Below, one piece after another: positions 13,801 through 19,136 of a DNA stretch of 64,000 nt. Origin of the DNA: G965205525 sp965205525. GTDB lineage: Bacteria; Pseudomonadota; Gammaproteobacteria; JABABF01. The stretch lies in contig OZ242171.1 of the NCBI GenBank assembly GCA_965205525.1, forward strand, positions 744,001 through 808,000, given 5' to 3'. Made by a program: the position numbers and the translations under genes. The notes beneath the pieces were generated by a model. The model was not told where the DNA came from, searched no databases, and saw only the letters and a list, made by a program, of their open reading frames with translations. The number at the start of each line of letters is the position of its first letter. The first letter of the stretch is position 1.

Positions 13801-16800
13801 CGTCCGAGGCTGCGCGCCTGCCTGGGCTGCCCGCAGGATCACCTCCCCATTCCCTGCCAAAGGAGCCATTCCCTCCGTGCTTATTCTGATATTCAGGTCT
13901 GCTCCCTGCGGTATTTCGCCCGACAGGTTTTCCAGCCTGATAAGCGGCGGCGGTCCGACAGTCACTGCAAGGGTAGAATCTGCATCTGTGCCGATCAGAA
14001 TTGATGGAAATACCTCTGCCGACAAGATCCAGTCACCCTCGGTCAGGGCGTTCTCGCCGGCAAAGGTCACCGTGATCGGTATCTGCCCCCCCCGTAACAA
14101 TCCCGTCACCGTCCGAGGCTGCGCGCCTTCCCGAGCTGCCCGCAGGGTCACCTCTGCATCCCTCGGCACAGGGGGGCCTTCCGCGCTTACCCTGATATTC
14201 AGGTCTGCTCCCTGCGGTATTTCGCCCGACAGGTTTTCCAGCCTGATAAGCAGCGGCGGTCTGACAGTCACTGCAAGGGTAGAATTTGCATCTGTGCCGA
14301 GCTTTTCTGCATTATTGCGGAACCGAGATGGTTCTGCGGACAAGACCCATCTACCCTCGGTCAGGGTGTTATCGCCGAAAAAGGTCACCGTTCGCGATGT
14401 CTGCCCCTTCCGCAAGAAGCCCGACACCATCCTTAGCTGGGAGCTTTCCTGCAGTCTCGCCCGCAGGATCACCACCGCATCCCCTGGCAGAGGAGCCATT
14501 CCCTCCGTGCTTATTCTGATATCCAGGTTTGCTCCCTGCATTATTTCGCCCGACAGGTTTTCCAGCCTGATAAGCGGCGGCGGTCCGACAGTCACTGCAA
14601 GGGCAGAATCTGCATCTGTGTCGAGCAGAAATGGTTCTGCGGACGCGGACAAGACCCATCTACCCTCGGTCAGGAATTGCTCGCCTTCAAAGGCAAAGGT
14701 CACCGTGACCGATGTCTGCCCGTTCTGTAATACTCCCATCGCCGTCCGAGTCCGAGCGCCTGCCTGCCTTGCCAGCAGGGTCACCTCTATACTCCTCGGC
14801 ACAGGGGGGCCTGCCGCGCTTACCCTGATATTCAGGTCTTCTCCCTGCTGTATTTCGCCCGACAGGTTTTCCAGCCTGATAAACGTAAGCGGCGGCGGTC
14901 CGATAGTCACTACAAGGCGAGAATTTGCATCTGTGCCGAGCAGAAATGTTTCGGATGGTTCTGCGGACAAGACCCAGTCACCCTTGGTCAGGGCGTTCTC
15001 GCCGGCAAAGGTCACCACGACCGATGCTCGCCCCCCGAATATGCTTCCCGTCACCCTCCGAGGCGGAGCGCCTGCCTGGGTTGCCCGCAGGGTCACATCC
15101 GTCCCCCCCTCCAGAGTAACCATTCCCTCCGTGAATATTCTGATATTCAGGTCTGCTCCCTGCAGTATTTCGCCCGACAGGTTTTCCAGCCTGATAAGCG
15201 GCGGCGGTCCGACAGTCACTGTAAGCCTAGAACGTGCATCTGTCTGCAGGGTTATTGATTCTGCCGACACGGTCCAGACACCCTCGGTCAGGGCATTTTC
15301 ACCAGCAAATTCTACTGTGAGACTTGTTTTCCCCCTCTCCAATATTCTCGTCACCACCCTTTGCTGGGCGCTTTCCTGCAGTATCGCCCGCAGGGTCACT
15401 TCTGCATCCTCTACAGGCGCTATAGCACTAATCGTTCTTCCCCCCGAAGCTATACGGATAGACAGAGTTAAGCCTTGCTGTATTTCGCGCGGCGAACTCA
15501 GCCTGATAAACGGCCCGCCGATGCGCAGGGTCGCCCGGGCCGCAGACAGAGCCGTCCTATCTACCCTATCTACCCCCTCCCCCACAAGCTGAGATACCGA
15601 AAATATCCACTCGCCATGGCCCAGCCCCCGGAACACGGCCTCTGCCTGAGATCTATGCGGCCCCAGAAACGTAAATGGGAATGCGAAACGAATATCCCTG
15701 CCCTGCCTCGCCTGCACTAGCACGTCCAGGTTAGAGCCCAGCGTCGGCTCTGCACTCACCATCACCCGCACTTTCTGCCCCGTCAGCTCCAGCTCCGCCA
15801 GCATGTCCCGCCGGGGGGTTAGACCCGGAAATATGTCCCGCCCCGCCAGCACCCGGGGGATTCCCTGCACCTGCCAGACGGTGATGCTAGCAATCTCATT
15901 GAGTTCATCGAATGAACTGCTAAATATCAGACCGCCGGCCGGACTGGCCACCAGGCCAACCGGGGAGACTGAATCATGCCTGCTGACAAAACGGAGGGTG
16001 CCGTCATCATTTCTCTGCCAAAGAGCGACATTGTTATCAAAGGATTCGGCCACTGCCAGCACTTCCCTAGTGGCGGCCAGGCCGTTAGTGCCCCTCAATA
16101 TGCCATCGTCCCTGCCATAGGAGGCCACACTTGCAAGATTCTCCGCTGCAGAATTCACTTCGTAAACAGACAGTGGATCTCTTCCAAAGCCTGGGCCTGC
16201 AGCCTGGTTGGACACAAACAGAAAACGGCCGTCCGGGCCGAGGGTCACAACCCTGGGGTCGCCCAGCATGTTGCTGGAAAGAGTCCTCACAAAGGAAACC
16301 GCAGACGCTTCAGCATTCACACGCCAGATGCCGAGCCTGCCAGGCGACGAGAAAGCCTGACTTCCTCCCCCTACAAACAGCAGGCGGCCGTCCGGGGTTA
16401 CGGCGGCACCGGCAGCCTGTCTCAAGCCCAAAGGATCCACAGACCCCCCGACAGGGACATGCACATCGGTCTGAACAAGGGTGCCGGAAGTGTTTACACT
16501 CCACACATTGAGGCCCCTTCTGCTCGTCACAAACAGCAGGCGGTCATCCGGGCTCAGCACGACATCCGAAACATCAAAGAGCCCTGTGACGGTGTTCCCT
16601 GCAGCATCTGTTCCTCCCCCTGTGTACTGTGCCACTTCCTCCAGTCCGCCATTACGGGCATTCAGGTGCCAGACACTGATAGTGCCAAGAAAGGTTCTAT
16701 CCGACGCAAACACAAAACTGCTGCCTTGGTTCACTCTCAGGATACGGTCTCCCAGGCTTGTAACACTTTCCGTAAGACTGCTCTCTCGGCTCACTGCCAG

Positions 16801-18885
16801 GCCACGGCCTCCCAGGCCAGCACCCATACGATCACTTCTCTGGGTGACAATGCCCCTGGCGCTGTCTATCTCCCAGACCGTGATGCCGCCGCCGCCGCTG
16901 GCAAGCAGCCACCTGCCGTTTGGACTGACGGCAAGCCTTTCGATTTCATTATTTCCAGTTGGAAGGGCTTTGTTATCAGTCTGGACCAGCCTCATCTCCC
17001 CTGAAGGCGCTCCCTGATCCACCGAGAGGGTCAGCCTGGACAAAGGGGGGGAATCCGGTATATCCGGTATGACGGTCACTGCAAGGGTAGAACTTGCATC
17101 TGTGGGCAGGGCTGAGTCTTCTGCCGACAAGAGCCAGTCTCCTCCGGTCAGGGCATTAATGTCGGCAAAGGTCACCGTAACCGATGTCTGCCCATCCTGT
17201 AATAATCCCATCACGCTCCGAGGCTGGGCGCCTTCCCGGGTTGCCCGCAGGGTCACCTCCGTATCCCCTGCCACAGGAGCCATTCCCTCCGTGCTTATTC
17301 TGATATTCAGATCTGCTCTTTCTTGTATTTTGCCCGACAGGTTTGAAAGCCTGATAGGCGGAGCAGCAATCCGCAGTGTCGCCCGGGCCGTCGATGCATC
17401 TGCAATATTTTCCATATCTTCCGGCACCGATGCCGAAAATATCCACTCGCCCTGGCCGAGATCACGCTCCGAGAACACGGCCTCCGCCTGCGTGCCTGAC
17501 GGCATCAGAGTCGCCGTTGCCGTGCTGACCCGGCTGCCCTGCCTCGCCTGCACCGTCACGGTCAGGGCAGAGCCCAGCGTCGGCTCTGCACTCACCATCA
17601 CCCGCACTTCCTGCCCCGCCGGCACCCGCGGGATTCCCTGCACCTGCCAGACGGTGATGCCGGCGCGCACACCGCCTCCTGCCCTAGATCTGCTAAATAT
17701 CAGACCGCCGGCCGGACTGGCCGCCAGCCTAATCGGTTGGCGTAAAGGATAATTATTGCTGACCAAACGGAGGGTGCCGTCATCATTTCTCTGGAAAAGA
17801 GAGACAAAGCCCCCTTCACGATCGAGCACTGCCAGCACTTCCCTAGTGGCGGCCAGGCCGAAAGAGAAGTCCACTGTGTTTATGTTATCGTCCACGCCAT
17901 AGGAGGCCACACTTGCAAGATTCTCCGCTGCAGCATTCACTTTGTAAACAAACAGCGCCCTCCGCTCGGCCGCAAGCAGAAAACGGCCGGAGGGGTCGAA
18001 GGTCACATTAAGGGCATTGAAGTCCCGCCAGCGTCTGTCTGAAAATATCCTCACAAAGGAAACCGTAGACGCTTCAGCATTCACACGCCAGATGCCGAGC
18101 GTCAAGCGAGGGAAGGCATTTCCGGTGCGATTTATGCCTGCCACAAACAGCAGGCGGCCGTCCGGGGTCAAGGCGAGACTGGCAGCCTGGTGCAAGCCCC
18201 TTGTATCCGTAGTCCCGGCAGAGACATGCACATCGGTCTGAACAAGGGTGCCGGAGGAGTTTACACTCCACACACTGAGGCCGCCTCCTGGGCCATCACG
18301 ATCGGCCCCTATGCTCGTCACAAACAGCCGGCGGCCATCCGGGCTCAGCACGACACCACCGGCGGAAATCAGCCCTCTGATGGTATTCCTTGCAGCATCT
18401 TCTCCTCCCTCTGTGTAACTTGCCGCTTCCTCCAGGCTGCCATTATCGGCATTCAGGCGAAAGACAGTGATATTGCCAGTACTGGCTCTATCCGTCACAA
18501 ACACAAACCTGCTGTCCGGGCTCACTGCTAGGAAGCCAGATCTACCAAGCCTCGGAGCAGACATTCTTTGCGTGATAATGCCTCTGGCACTGTCTAACTT
18601 CCAGATCTCTATATTCTCTTCTTGAGTAGCGTTAATCAGCCACCTGCCGTCTGGACTGACGGCAAGTCCTAGCTCCCGAAAAGGCGACGTATTCTCTTGA
18701 GTTACGAAAGATCGTCTAACTAGGCGGAGCTCCCCTGACGGCACTCCCTGATCCACCGAGAGGGTCAGCCTGGATGCCTCCTGTGCCAGAACAGAGGCAG
18801 AGGCAGAGGCAAGCAGCAGCAGGGGCAGCAGCAGCACTATGCTTACCCGCCGCACCAGCATGCCAAGTTTTGGACTATCTAACAT
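1..18885 (-). CDS. Giant secreted beta-propeller/Ig-like repeat protein (paralog A, 3' end outside window)
   Basis: The frame is open from the ATG at 18885 to base 1, 6295 codons without a stop, so the C-terminus lies outside the window. The N-terminus is a Sec signal peptide (MLDSPKLGMLVRRVS, then a Leu-rich core ending ASVLAQ). Order by position: propeller 18780-17650, linker Ig and one Ig-B; propeller 17030-15850, linker and seven Ig-B modules to 13320; a block of nine other Ig-like modules plus one Ig-B to 10530; propeller 10520-9410, Ig modules to 7300; propeller 7290-6170, Ig modules; then a long array of about 110-aa modules (VTVGxS...TTVxVTVxF...TAPxxG) from 5320 to the edge. Propellers contain seven xPDGRxLFV-type blades like YVTN/lactonase-fold propellers. 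No enzyme active site was recognised, so a surface or matrix adhesin role is only inferred. It is a paralog of the gene at 19137-36101 and shares its leader. There is no Shine-Dalgarno sequence before the ATG. Confidence 0.85.
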   Translation of the reverse strand, partial: MLDSPKLGMLVRRVSIVLLLPLLLLASASASVLAQEASRLTLSVDQGVPSGELRLVRRSFVTQENTSPFRELGLAVSPDGRWLINATQEENIEIWKLDSARGIITQRMSAPRLGRSGFLAVSPDSRFVFVTDRASTGNITVFRLNADNGSLEEAASYTEGGEDAARNTIRGLISAGGVVLSPDGRRLFVTSIGADRDGPGGGLSVWSVNSSGTLVQTDVHVSAGTTDTRGLHQAASLALTPDGRLLFVAGINRTGNAFPRLTLGIWRVNAEASTVSFVRIFSDRRWRDFNALNVTFDPSGRFLLAAERRALFVYKVNAAAENLASVASYGVDDNINTVDFSFGLAATREVLAVLDREGGFVSLFQRNDDGTLRLVSNNYPLRQPIRLAASPAGGLIFSRSRAGGGVRAGITVWQVQGIPRVPAGQEVRVMVSAEPTLGSALTVTVQARQGSRVSTATATLMPSGTQAEAVFSERDLGQGEWIFSASVPEDMENIADASTARATLRIAAPPIRLSNLSGKIQERADLNIRISTEGMAPVAGDTEVTLRATREGAQPRSVMGLLQDGQTSVTVTFADINALTGGDWLLSAEDSALPTDASSTLAVTVIPDIPDSPPLSRLTLSVDQGAPSGEMRLVQTDNKALPTGNNEIERLAVSPNGRWLLASGGGGITVWEIDSARGIVTQRSDRMGAGLGGRGLAVSRESSLTESVTSLGDRILRVNQGSSFVFASDRTFLGTISVWHLNARNGGLEEVAQYTGGGTDAAGNTVTGLFDVSDVVLSPDDRLLFVTSRRGLNVWSVNTSGTLVQTDVHVPVGGSVDPLGLRQAAGAAVTPDGRLLFVGGGSQAFSSPGRLGIWRVNAEASAVSFVRTLSSNMLGDPRVVTLGPDGRFLFVSNQAAGPGFGRDPLSVYEVNSAAENLASVASYGRDDGILRGTNGLAATREVLAVAESFDNNVALWQRNDDGTLRFVSRHDSVSPVGLVASPAGGLIFSSSFDELNEIASITVWQVQGIPRVLAGRDIFPGLTPRRDMLAELELTGQKVRVMVSAEPTLGSNLDVLVQARQGRDIRFAFPFTFLGPHRSQAEAVFRGLGHGEWIFSVSQLVGEGVDRVDRTALSAARATLRIGGPFIRLSSPREIQQGLTLSIRIASGGRTISAIAPVEDAEVTLRAILQESAQQRVVTRILERGKTSLTVEFAGENALTEGVWTVSAESITLQTDARSRLTVTVGPPPLIRLENLSGEILQGADLNIRIFTEGMVTLEGGTDVTLRATQAGAPPRRVTGSIFGGRASVVVTFAGENALTKGDWVLSAEPSETFLLGTDANSRLVVTIGPPPLTFIRLENLSGEIQQGEDLNIRVSAAGPPVPRSIEVTLLARQAGARTRTAMGVLQNGQTSVTVTFAFEGEQFLTEGRWVLSASAEPFLLDTDADSALAVTVGPPPLIRLENLSGEIMQGANLDIRISTEGMAPLPGDAVVILRARLQESSQLRMVSGFLRKGQTSRTVTFFGDNTLTEGRWVLSAEPSRFRNNAEKLGTDANSTLAVTVRPPLLIRLENLSGEIPQGADLNIRVSAEGPPVPRDAEVTLRAAREGAQPRTVTGLLRGGQIPITVTFAGENALTEGDWILSAEVFPSILIGTDADSTLAVTVGPPPLIRLENLSGEIPQGADLNIRISTEGMAPLAGNGEVILRAAQAGAQPRTRTVTGRLRKGQISITVTFAGENALTEGDWILSAEVFPSILLGTDADSTLAVTVGPPPLIRLENLSGEIPQGADLNIRISTEGMAPLAGNGEVILRAAQAGAQPRTRTVTGRLRKGQISITVTFAGENALTEGDWILSAEVFPSILLGTDADSTLAVTVGPPLPRLTLSLQETAEPVVPAGSTLGITVMADHPLVQGLTVTVQAVRTAAAPATVVTAAVTIRLLAAEQTGNALFAGENALPPGQWFLTIANSAETPTQPLQVRIGPSALGLSAPMGLLQGRDAVIEVDTEVALGVEVRVIVMATHAEAPALTASAAAVLEPSALAAEARFPANMLSLVREGTWNFEITAAMPSVLMTDTEVFPLVDFRSASATLQVAEGLSLLLELPPQPVDPDQPVSIRLRKSTTSISEELTVTITAMRLLVGMTLTRVATAMLSSSDTTAAAVFGPGELSAGRWTLTASVTPPEAVLIRPSATTIMVRPPLLRLQRLGPDSVAVGTPVRVRVAAQAMPEDEGLGVRVIARQVLRVDRERSAVLGSGPDFSADVEFASLPPGEWLLTAEAERLGAFRTEGARDTVTVEPAVLTLTPVLERVPAGESARLILGSVVPLGVTVRVFVLAEPVSFSSQAPIRQVTLDAASTSAEVVFELAPGIWDFNVQVIDPADETVADASMATATLQVTEPTLLLELPPQPVDPAQPVSIRLRKSETVNLILTVDITAMRLFGGMTLTRVATAMLSPSDTTAAAVFGPGALSAGIWTLTARVRAPGTVPVFNGSTIPPTVTMTVRPPLLLLERLGPASVAAGTRITVRVAAEAMPEDEGLGVRVIARQAMRADIEISAVLGSQSDFSADVEFTSLPPGEWLLTAEAERPDAFRTEASTDMVTVEPAVLTLTPVLERVPAGESARLILGSIVPLGVAVNVTVVAEPVSLSSSLMTAVNLDEASTSAMVVYDPGELAPGIWNFNVQVMDAAVRMVANVSMATATLRIAAPLIRLANLSGVILQGDPLTIRVRTEGMIPVAGDAELTLRATLQEGTQQRAVTGRLLEGQTSVTVTFAGEEALTGGDWTVSAETTSTLLQTDVNISSLTVRVFLPPLRLTLSVDQGVPSGELGLVRLSVASESSRSEDGFAVSPDGRWLINAGRNLELWEIDSVRGIVTQRMSSPQSGSSRGLAVSPDSRFVFVTDKASTGAITVWRLNADDGTLAEVAQYTEGGEDAAGNPVRGLTSVWDAVLSPDGRLLFVTSRGESDTAGGALSVWSVNPSGTLVQTNVHLSDGALDTEGLNRAAGAAVTPDGRLLFVGSFYGFSSLEKSTLGIWRVNAEAPTVSFVRFLSDPQMLPSPRFVTLRPDGRFLFVSSQVGPDAETTGPLSVYRVDAAGENLEHVASYREDEDILGDTIGLAATREVLAVAELAPGSVALWQRNDDGTLRFTSRHASVSPVGVAASPAGGLIFSNSFNASAGISVWQVQGIPRVPAGQEVRVMVSAEPTLGSALTVMVQARQGSRVSMAAATLTPSDTQAEAVFSGSDLGYGEWIFSVSVPEDMENIADASRARATLRIAAPPIRLSNLSGVIQQGADLNIRISTEGMAPVAGDTEVTLRATQEGAEPRTVMGVLLEGQTSVTVTFADENALPEGDWLLSAESSALPTDASSTLAVIVGPQPRLLLERTGGSDFVALDGTITLTLRLMPAQSSTVTVTVAVADEGSRILQQQQVALSSSLQLTFRASDLGTGSRLFTARGPAGVLEDSGAEVTVQVQEQVSLVLVLNAPPMVVARDEFTVMVSTNLPVPEDATVTVTVSFEGGEEKAVVLPEAASSGTVTLTAPAALIDSLEVTATAAVDIADPDILQVMVIPAEDAQVRVTAQEVQLTLLVPSSPVPAGENFDVTVGVSPALLTNTTVTVVVTFNGSTMRATLTDRDPTDTVTFRAPASGPLNVTAAADTVEPEGLVDVSPAIPQSVQVREMGTVQLTLGAPASVTVGDSFMVAVGVSEETPILPGTTVMVMASFGGTEGEGEVELTSTVSTMSVSFVAPVRAGDFELELSGSVEVTDTLRVTVLGASTQITVVPVQLMLTLEGLENVQAGDDFSVTVGTDNAVPPGTTVTVTVTVMASDGTTSEEPMTTTLTATMSTALVSFMAISAGEVVVTARGTSQTSSGSLEVAVLDADTLTVTVIPPLPRLTLSVDQGAPSGELGLVRLSVASESSRSEDGFAVSPDGRWLINAGRNLELWEIDSVRGIVTRSMSSPQSGSSRGLAVSPDSRFVFVTDKASTGAITVWRLNADDGTLAEVAQYTEGGEDAAGNPVRGLTSVWDAVLSPDGRLLFVTSRGESDTAGGALSVWSVNPSGTLVQTNVHLSAGALDAEGLNRAAGAAVTPDGRLLFVGSYYGSGLLENTTLGIWRVNAETSSVSFVRILSDRRMLPSPRFVTLGPDGRFLFVSSQAAADAETDPLSVYRVDAAGENLEPVASYGVDDDLLGSTTGLAATREVLAVAEFGVNNVTLWQRNASGTLSFVSRHASARPIAMAASPAGGLIFSNSSSLDESAGISVWQVQGIPRVLAGQEVRVMVSAEPALGSALTVMVQARQGSRVSMAAATLTPSDTQAEAVFSGSDLGYGEWIFSASVPEDMENIADASTARATLRIAAPPIRLSNLSGKIQEGADLNIRISTEGMAPVAGDTEVTLRATREGAQPRTVMGLLQDGQTSVTVTFADENALTEGDWLLSAESSALPTDASSTLAVIVGPQPRLLLERTGGSDFVALDGTITLTLRLMPAQSSTVTVTVAVADEGSRILQQQQVALSSSLQLTFRASDLGTGSRLFTARGPAGVLEDSGAEVTVQVQEQVSLVLVLNASPMVVARDEFTVMVSTNLPVPEDATVTVTVSFEGGEEKAVVLPEAASSGTVTLTAPAALIDSLEVTATAAVDIADPDILQVMVIPAEDAQVRVTAQEVQLTLLVPSSPVPAGENFDVTVGVSPALLTNTTVTVVVTFNGSTMRATLTDRDPTDTVTFRAPASGPLNVTAAADTVEPAGLVDVSPAIPQSVQVREMGTVQLTLDAPPSVTVGDSFTVAVGVLEETQIPEETTVMVRVNFDGTEEVVELTDTVSTMSVSFTAPVMSGEFTLVLSGSAVAQDPLLVVMVTGASTPIEVVPVQLTLSLEGPEDVQVGEAFSVTVGTGDDAVPAGTTVMVTVTVMASDGMTSEGMAVLTAAVSTASVSLMAPIRAGLVSVTATGVPQTSSGSLEVAEPGASSLAVTAFGVDVQLSLEGVPEDVATGSTFTITVGASGVTSIPLPLGTTVLVTVSFGDAFTRNVSLTRDASTSTVEVDVPDAVGVQELRAVGVGAEDGALDLNVLPVAATVQVLREVELLLILTAPETAVQAGSSFDVNVSTDLSVPPAATVTVTVGFDGAEMEVMLTAANVSGVLNFTAPARLEPGGLPVTATAAVDIADPDILQVMVDASATAQVRVTAHEVRLTLSESDPDPADAGREFSVTVGVSPALLANTTVTVVVTFNESTRLATLSDRAPTDTVTFTAPTSGTLDVTAAADPDAVEPAGLVDVSPAIPQSVQVREMGTVQLTLDAPASVTVGDSFTVAVGVLEETRIPEETTVMVRVNFDGTEEVVELTDTVSTMSVSFTAPVMSGEFTLVLSSSAVAQDPLLVVMVTGASTPIEVVPVQLTLSLEGPEDVQVGEAFSVTVGTGDDAVPAGTTVMVTVTVMASDGMTSEGMAVLTAAVSTASVSLMAPIRAGLVSVTATGVPQTSSGSLEVAVSDASPFTVTASRVDVQLSLLGVPAGPVPAEGTFTIMVGVSDETPIPMGITVAVTVSFGDEFTMDVDLTMDASLSTVEVVAPDIRGTLDLEAVGAGPVGDEELELNVLPATAPVRVQGVVGLALRLVAPEAVQAGSSFDVTVSTDIQVPVGATVRVTVGFDREEREAVLTGAASSSVVSFTAPARLEPGGLPVTATAAVEVADEDALQVNVDASAVAQVMVTAHEVRLTLSESDPDPADAGREFSVTVGVTPALLANTTVRAVVTLTSNGSTMQATLSDRVPTDTVTFRAPASGPLDVTAAADTVEPDGLVAVADAATRNVRVREMSVQRPRLRLLDAPTRVTVGSVFTVTVGVSDETPIPPGTTVVVVVDFGGTVQSVDLTDMVSTMSVSVTAPVMSGGFPLMLSGTAVSADDQDGMVTGASTPIEVVPVQLTLSLEGPEDVQVGEAFSVTVGTGDDAVPAGTTVMVTVTVMASDGMTSEGMAMLTAAISTASVPFTAPARAGLVSVTATGVPQTSSGSLEVAVSDASPFTVTASRVDVQLSLEGVPEGIVSAGSSFTITVGASGVTSIPLPLGTTVLVTVSFGDAFTRNVSLTRDASTSTVEVDVPNAVGALQLRAAGVGAEGGALDLNVLPAAATVRVQGVVGLALRLAAPIEVQAGSAVDVTVSTDLPVPVGATVRVTVGFDRAEREAVLTDAASSSVVSFTAPARLEPGGLPVTATAAVDIADPDILQVMVDTSATAQVRVTAHKVQLTLSEPDPNPVDAGESFAVTVGVSPALLADTTVAAVVTFNGSTRQATLSDRAPTRTVTFTAPAFGLLEVTAEAVAVEPAGLVEVADAAAQS
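4600..10525 (-). repeat. Duplicated block of about 2.7 kb at 3.24-kb period in paralog A
   Basis: 4600-7290 repeats as 7840-10525 at an offset of 3240 bp, changing to 3237 bp after small indels near 6200-6450. Large parts (for example 4680-5900 against 7920-9140) are almost identical. Each copy spans a propeller, its linker Ig, an Ig-B module, the LLLERTGGSD module and several VTVG-type modules. The separating 7290-7840 segment holds further VTVG-type modules. Confidence 0.8.
13322..14240 (-). repeat. Three tandem 315-bp copies of an Ig-B module in paralog A
   Basis: Repeat starts fall at 13322, 13637 and 13952, exactly 315 bp (105 codons) apart. The first two copies appear identical by eye, and the third diverges in its second half. 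This indicates very recent tandem duplication of single modules. Confidence 0.8.
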
Positions 18886-18952
18886 AAACAACTGTGCCGC
18901 AGCAGGAGGAACCTAGGCAGGGCTGCAGTTCACCTGCTTCGGGTGATTTTTG

Positions 18953-18960
18953 CCCCCCCC
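18953..18960 (-). repeat. Homopolymer tract of 8 G (minus strand) in the leader of paralog A
   Basis: Eight C on the plus strand, ending 67 nt before the ATG at 18885. It lies within a leader homologous to that of paralog B, and the flanks align (CCCGAAGCAGG on the start-codon side, AGCAA or GGCAA on the other). The tract differs in length from its counterpart by five bases. Confidence 0.85.
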
Positions 18961-19077
18961 TTGCTGGTTACTAGTGCCATTTTAGTTTGCAAGGGCGGTG
19001 CATATAGGAATCGCAGGCAAGAAATGGATCGCAAGGTACTCTCCTAAAGGGTTTCTAATATAAGGAATAAGCTATGC

Positions 19078-19103
19078 AGTGTACCAGAAAAGAGCAGTAT
19101 CAA
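19078..19103 (-). promoter_or_regulatory. Putative promoter of paralog A
   Basis: This aligns with the promoter region of paralog B. TTGATA is conserved at 19103-19098, and the -10 position holds TACACT at 19083-19078 with the same 14-nt spacing. Only the distal CCCTTGCCTTG copy (19117-19107) is present; the copy next to the -10 box is lost. The homology ends close to the stop codon of paralog B at 19137, so the duplicated unit seems to include gene plus promoter. Confidence 0.4.
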
Positions 19104-19136
19104 GCGCAAGGCAAGGGTCTGCCGAAACGGCGGAGA

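Larger units (their letters stand above)
18886..19136 (-). other. Intergenic leader of paralog A (251 nt)
   Basis: No gene seen. It contains the putative promoter, the 8-G tract and a short hairpin (GCAGG at 18917-18921 pairing with CCTGC at 18933-18937, 11-nt loop). The whole stretch is alignable by eye with the 36102-36315 leader of paralog B. No clear terminator for paralog B was found. Confidence 0.7.

Noticed and set aside
13256..15592. Long open frames on the plus strand opposite the giant genes (for example 778 codons here, and others at 2270-3757, 3869-5308 and 7301-8548)
   Set aside because: They mirror the repeats of the minus-strand genes, have no signal or family pattern of their own, and stay open because the sense strand rarely uses codons whose complement is a stop.
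18886..19136. Insertion sequence or transposon remnant between the giant genes
   Set aside because: No transposase frame, terminal inverted repeats or target duplications; the stretch is explained as a duplicated leader and promoter.
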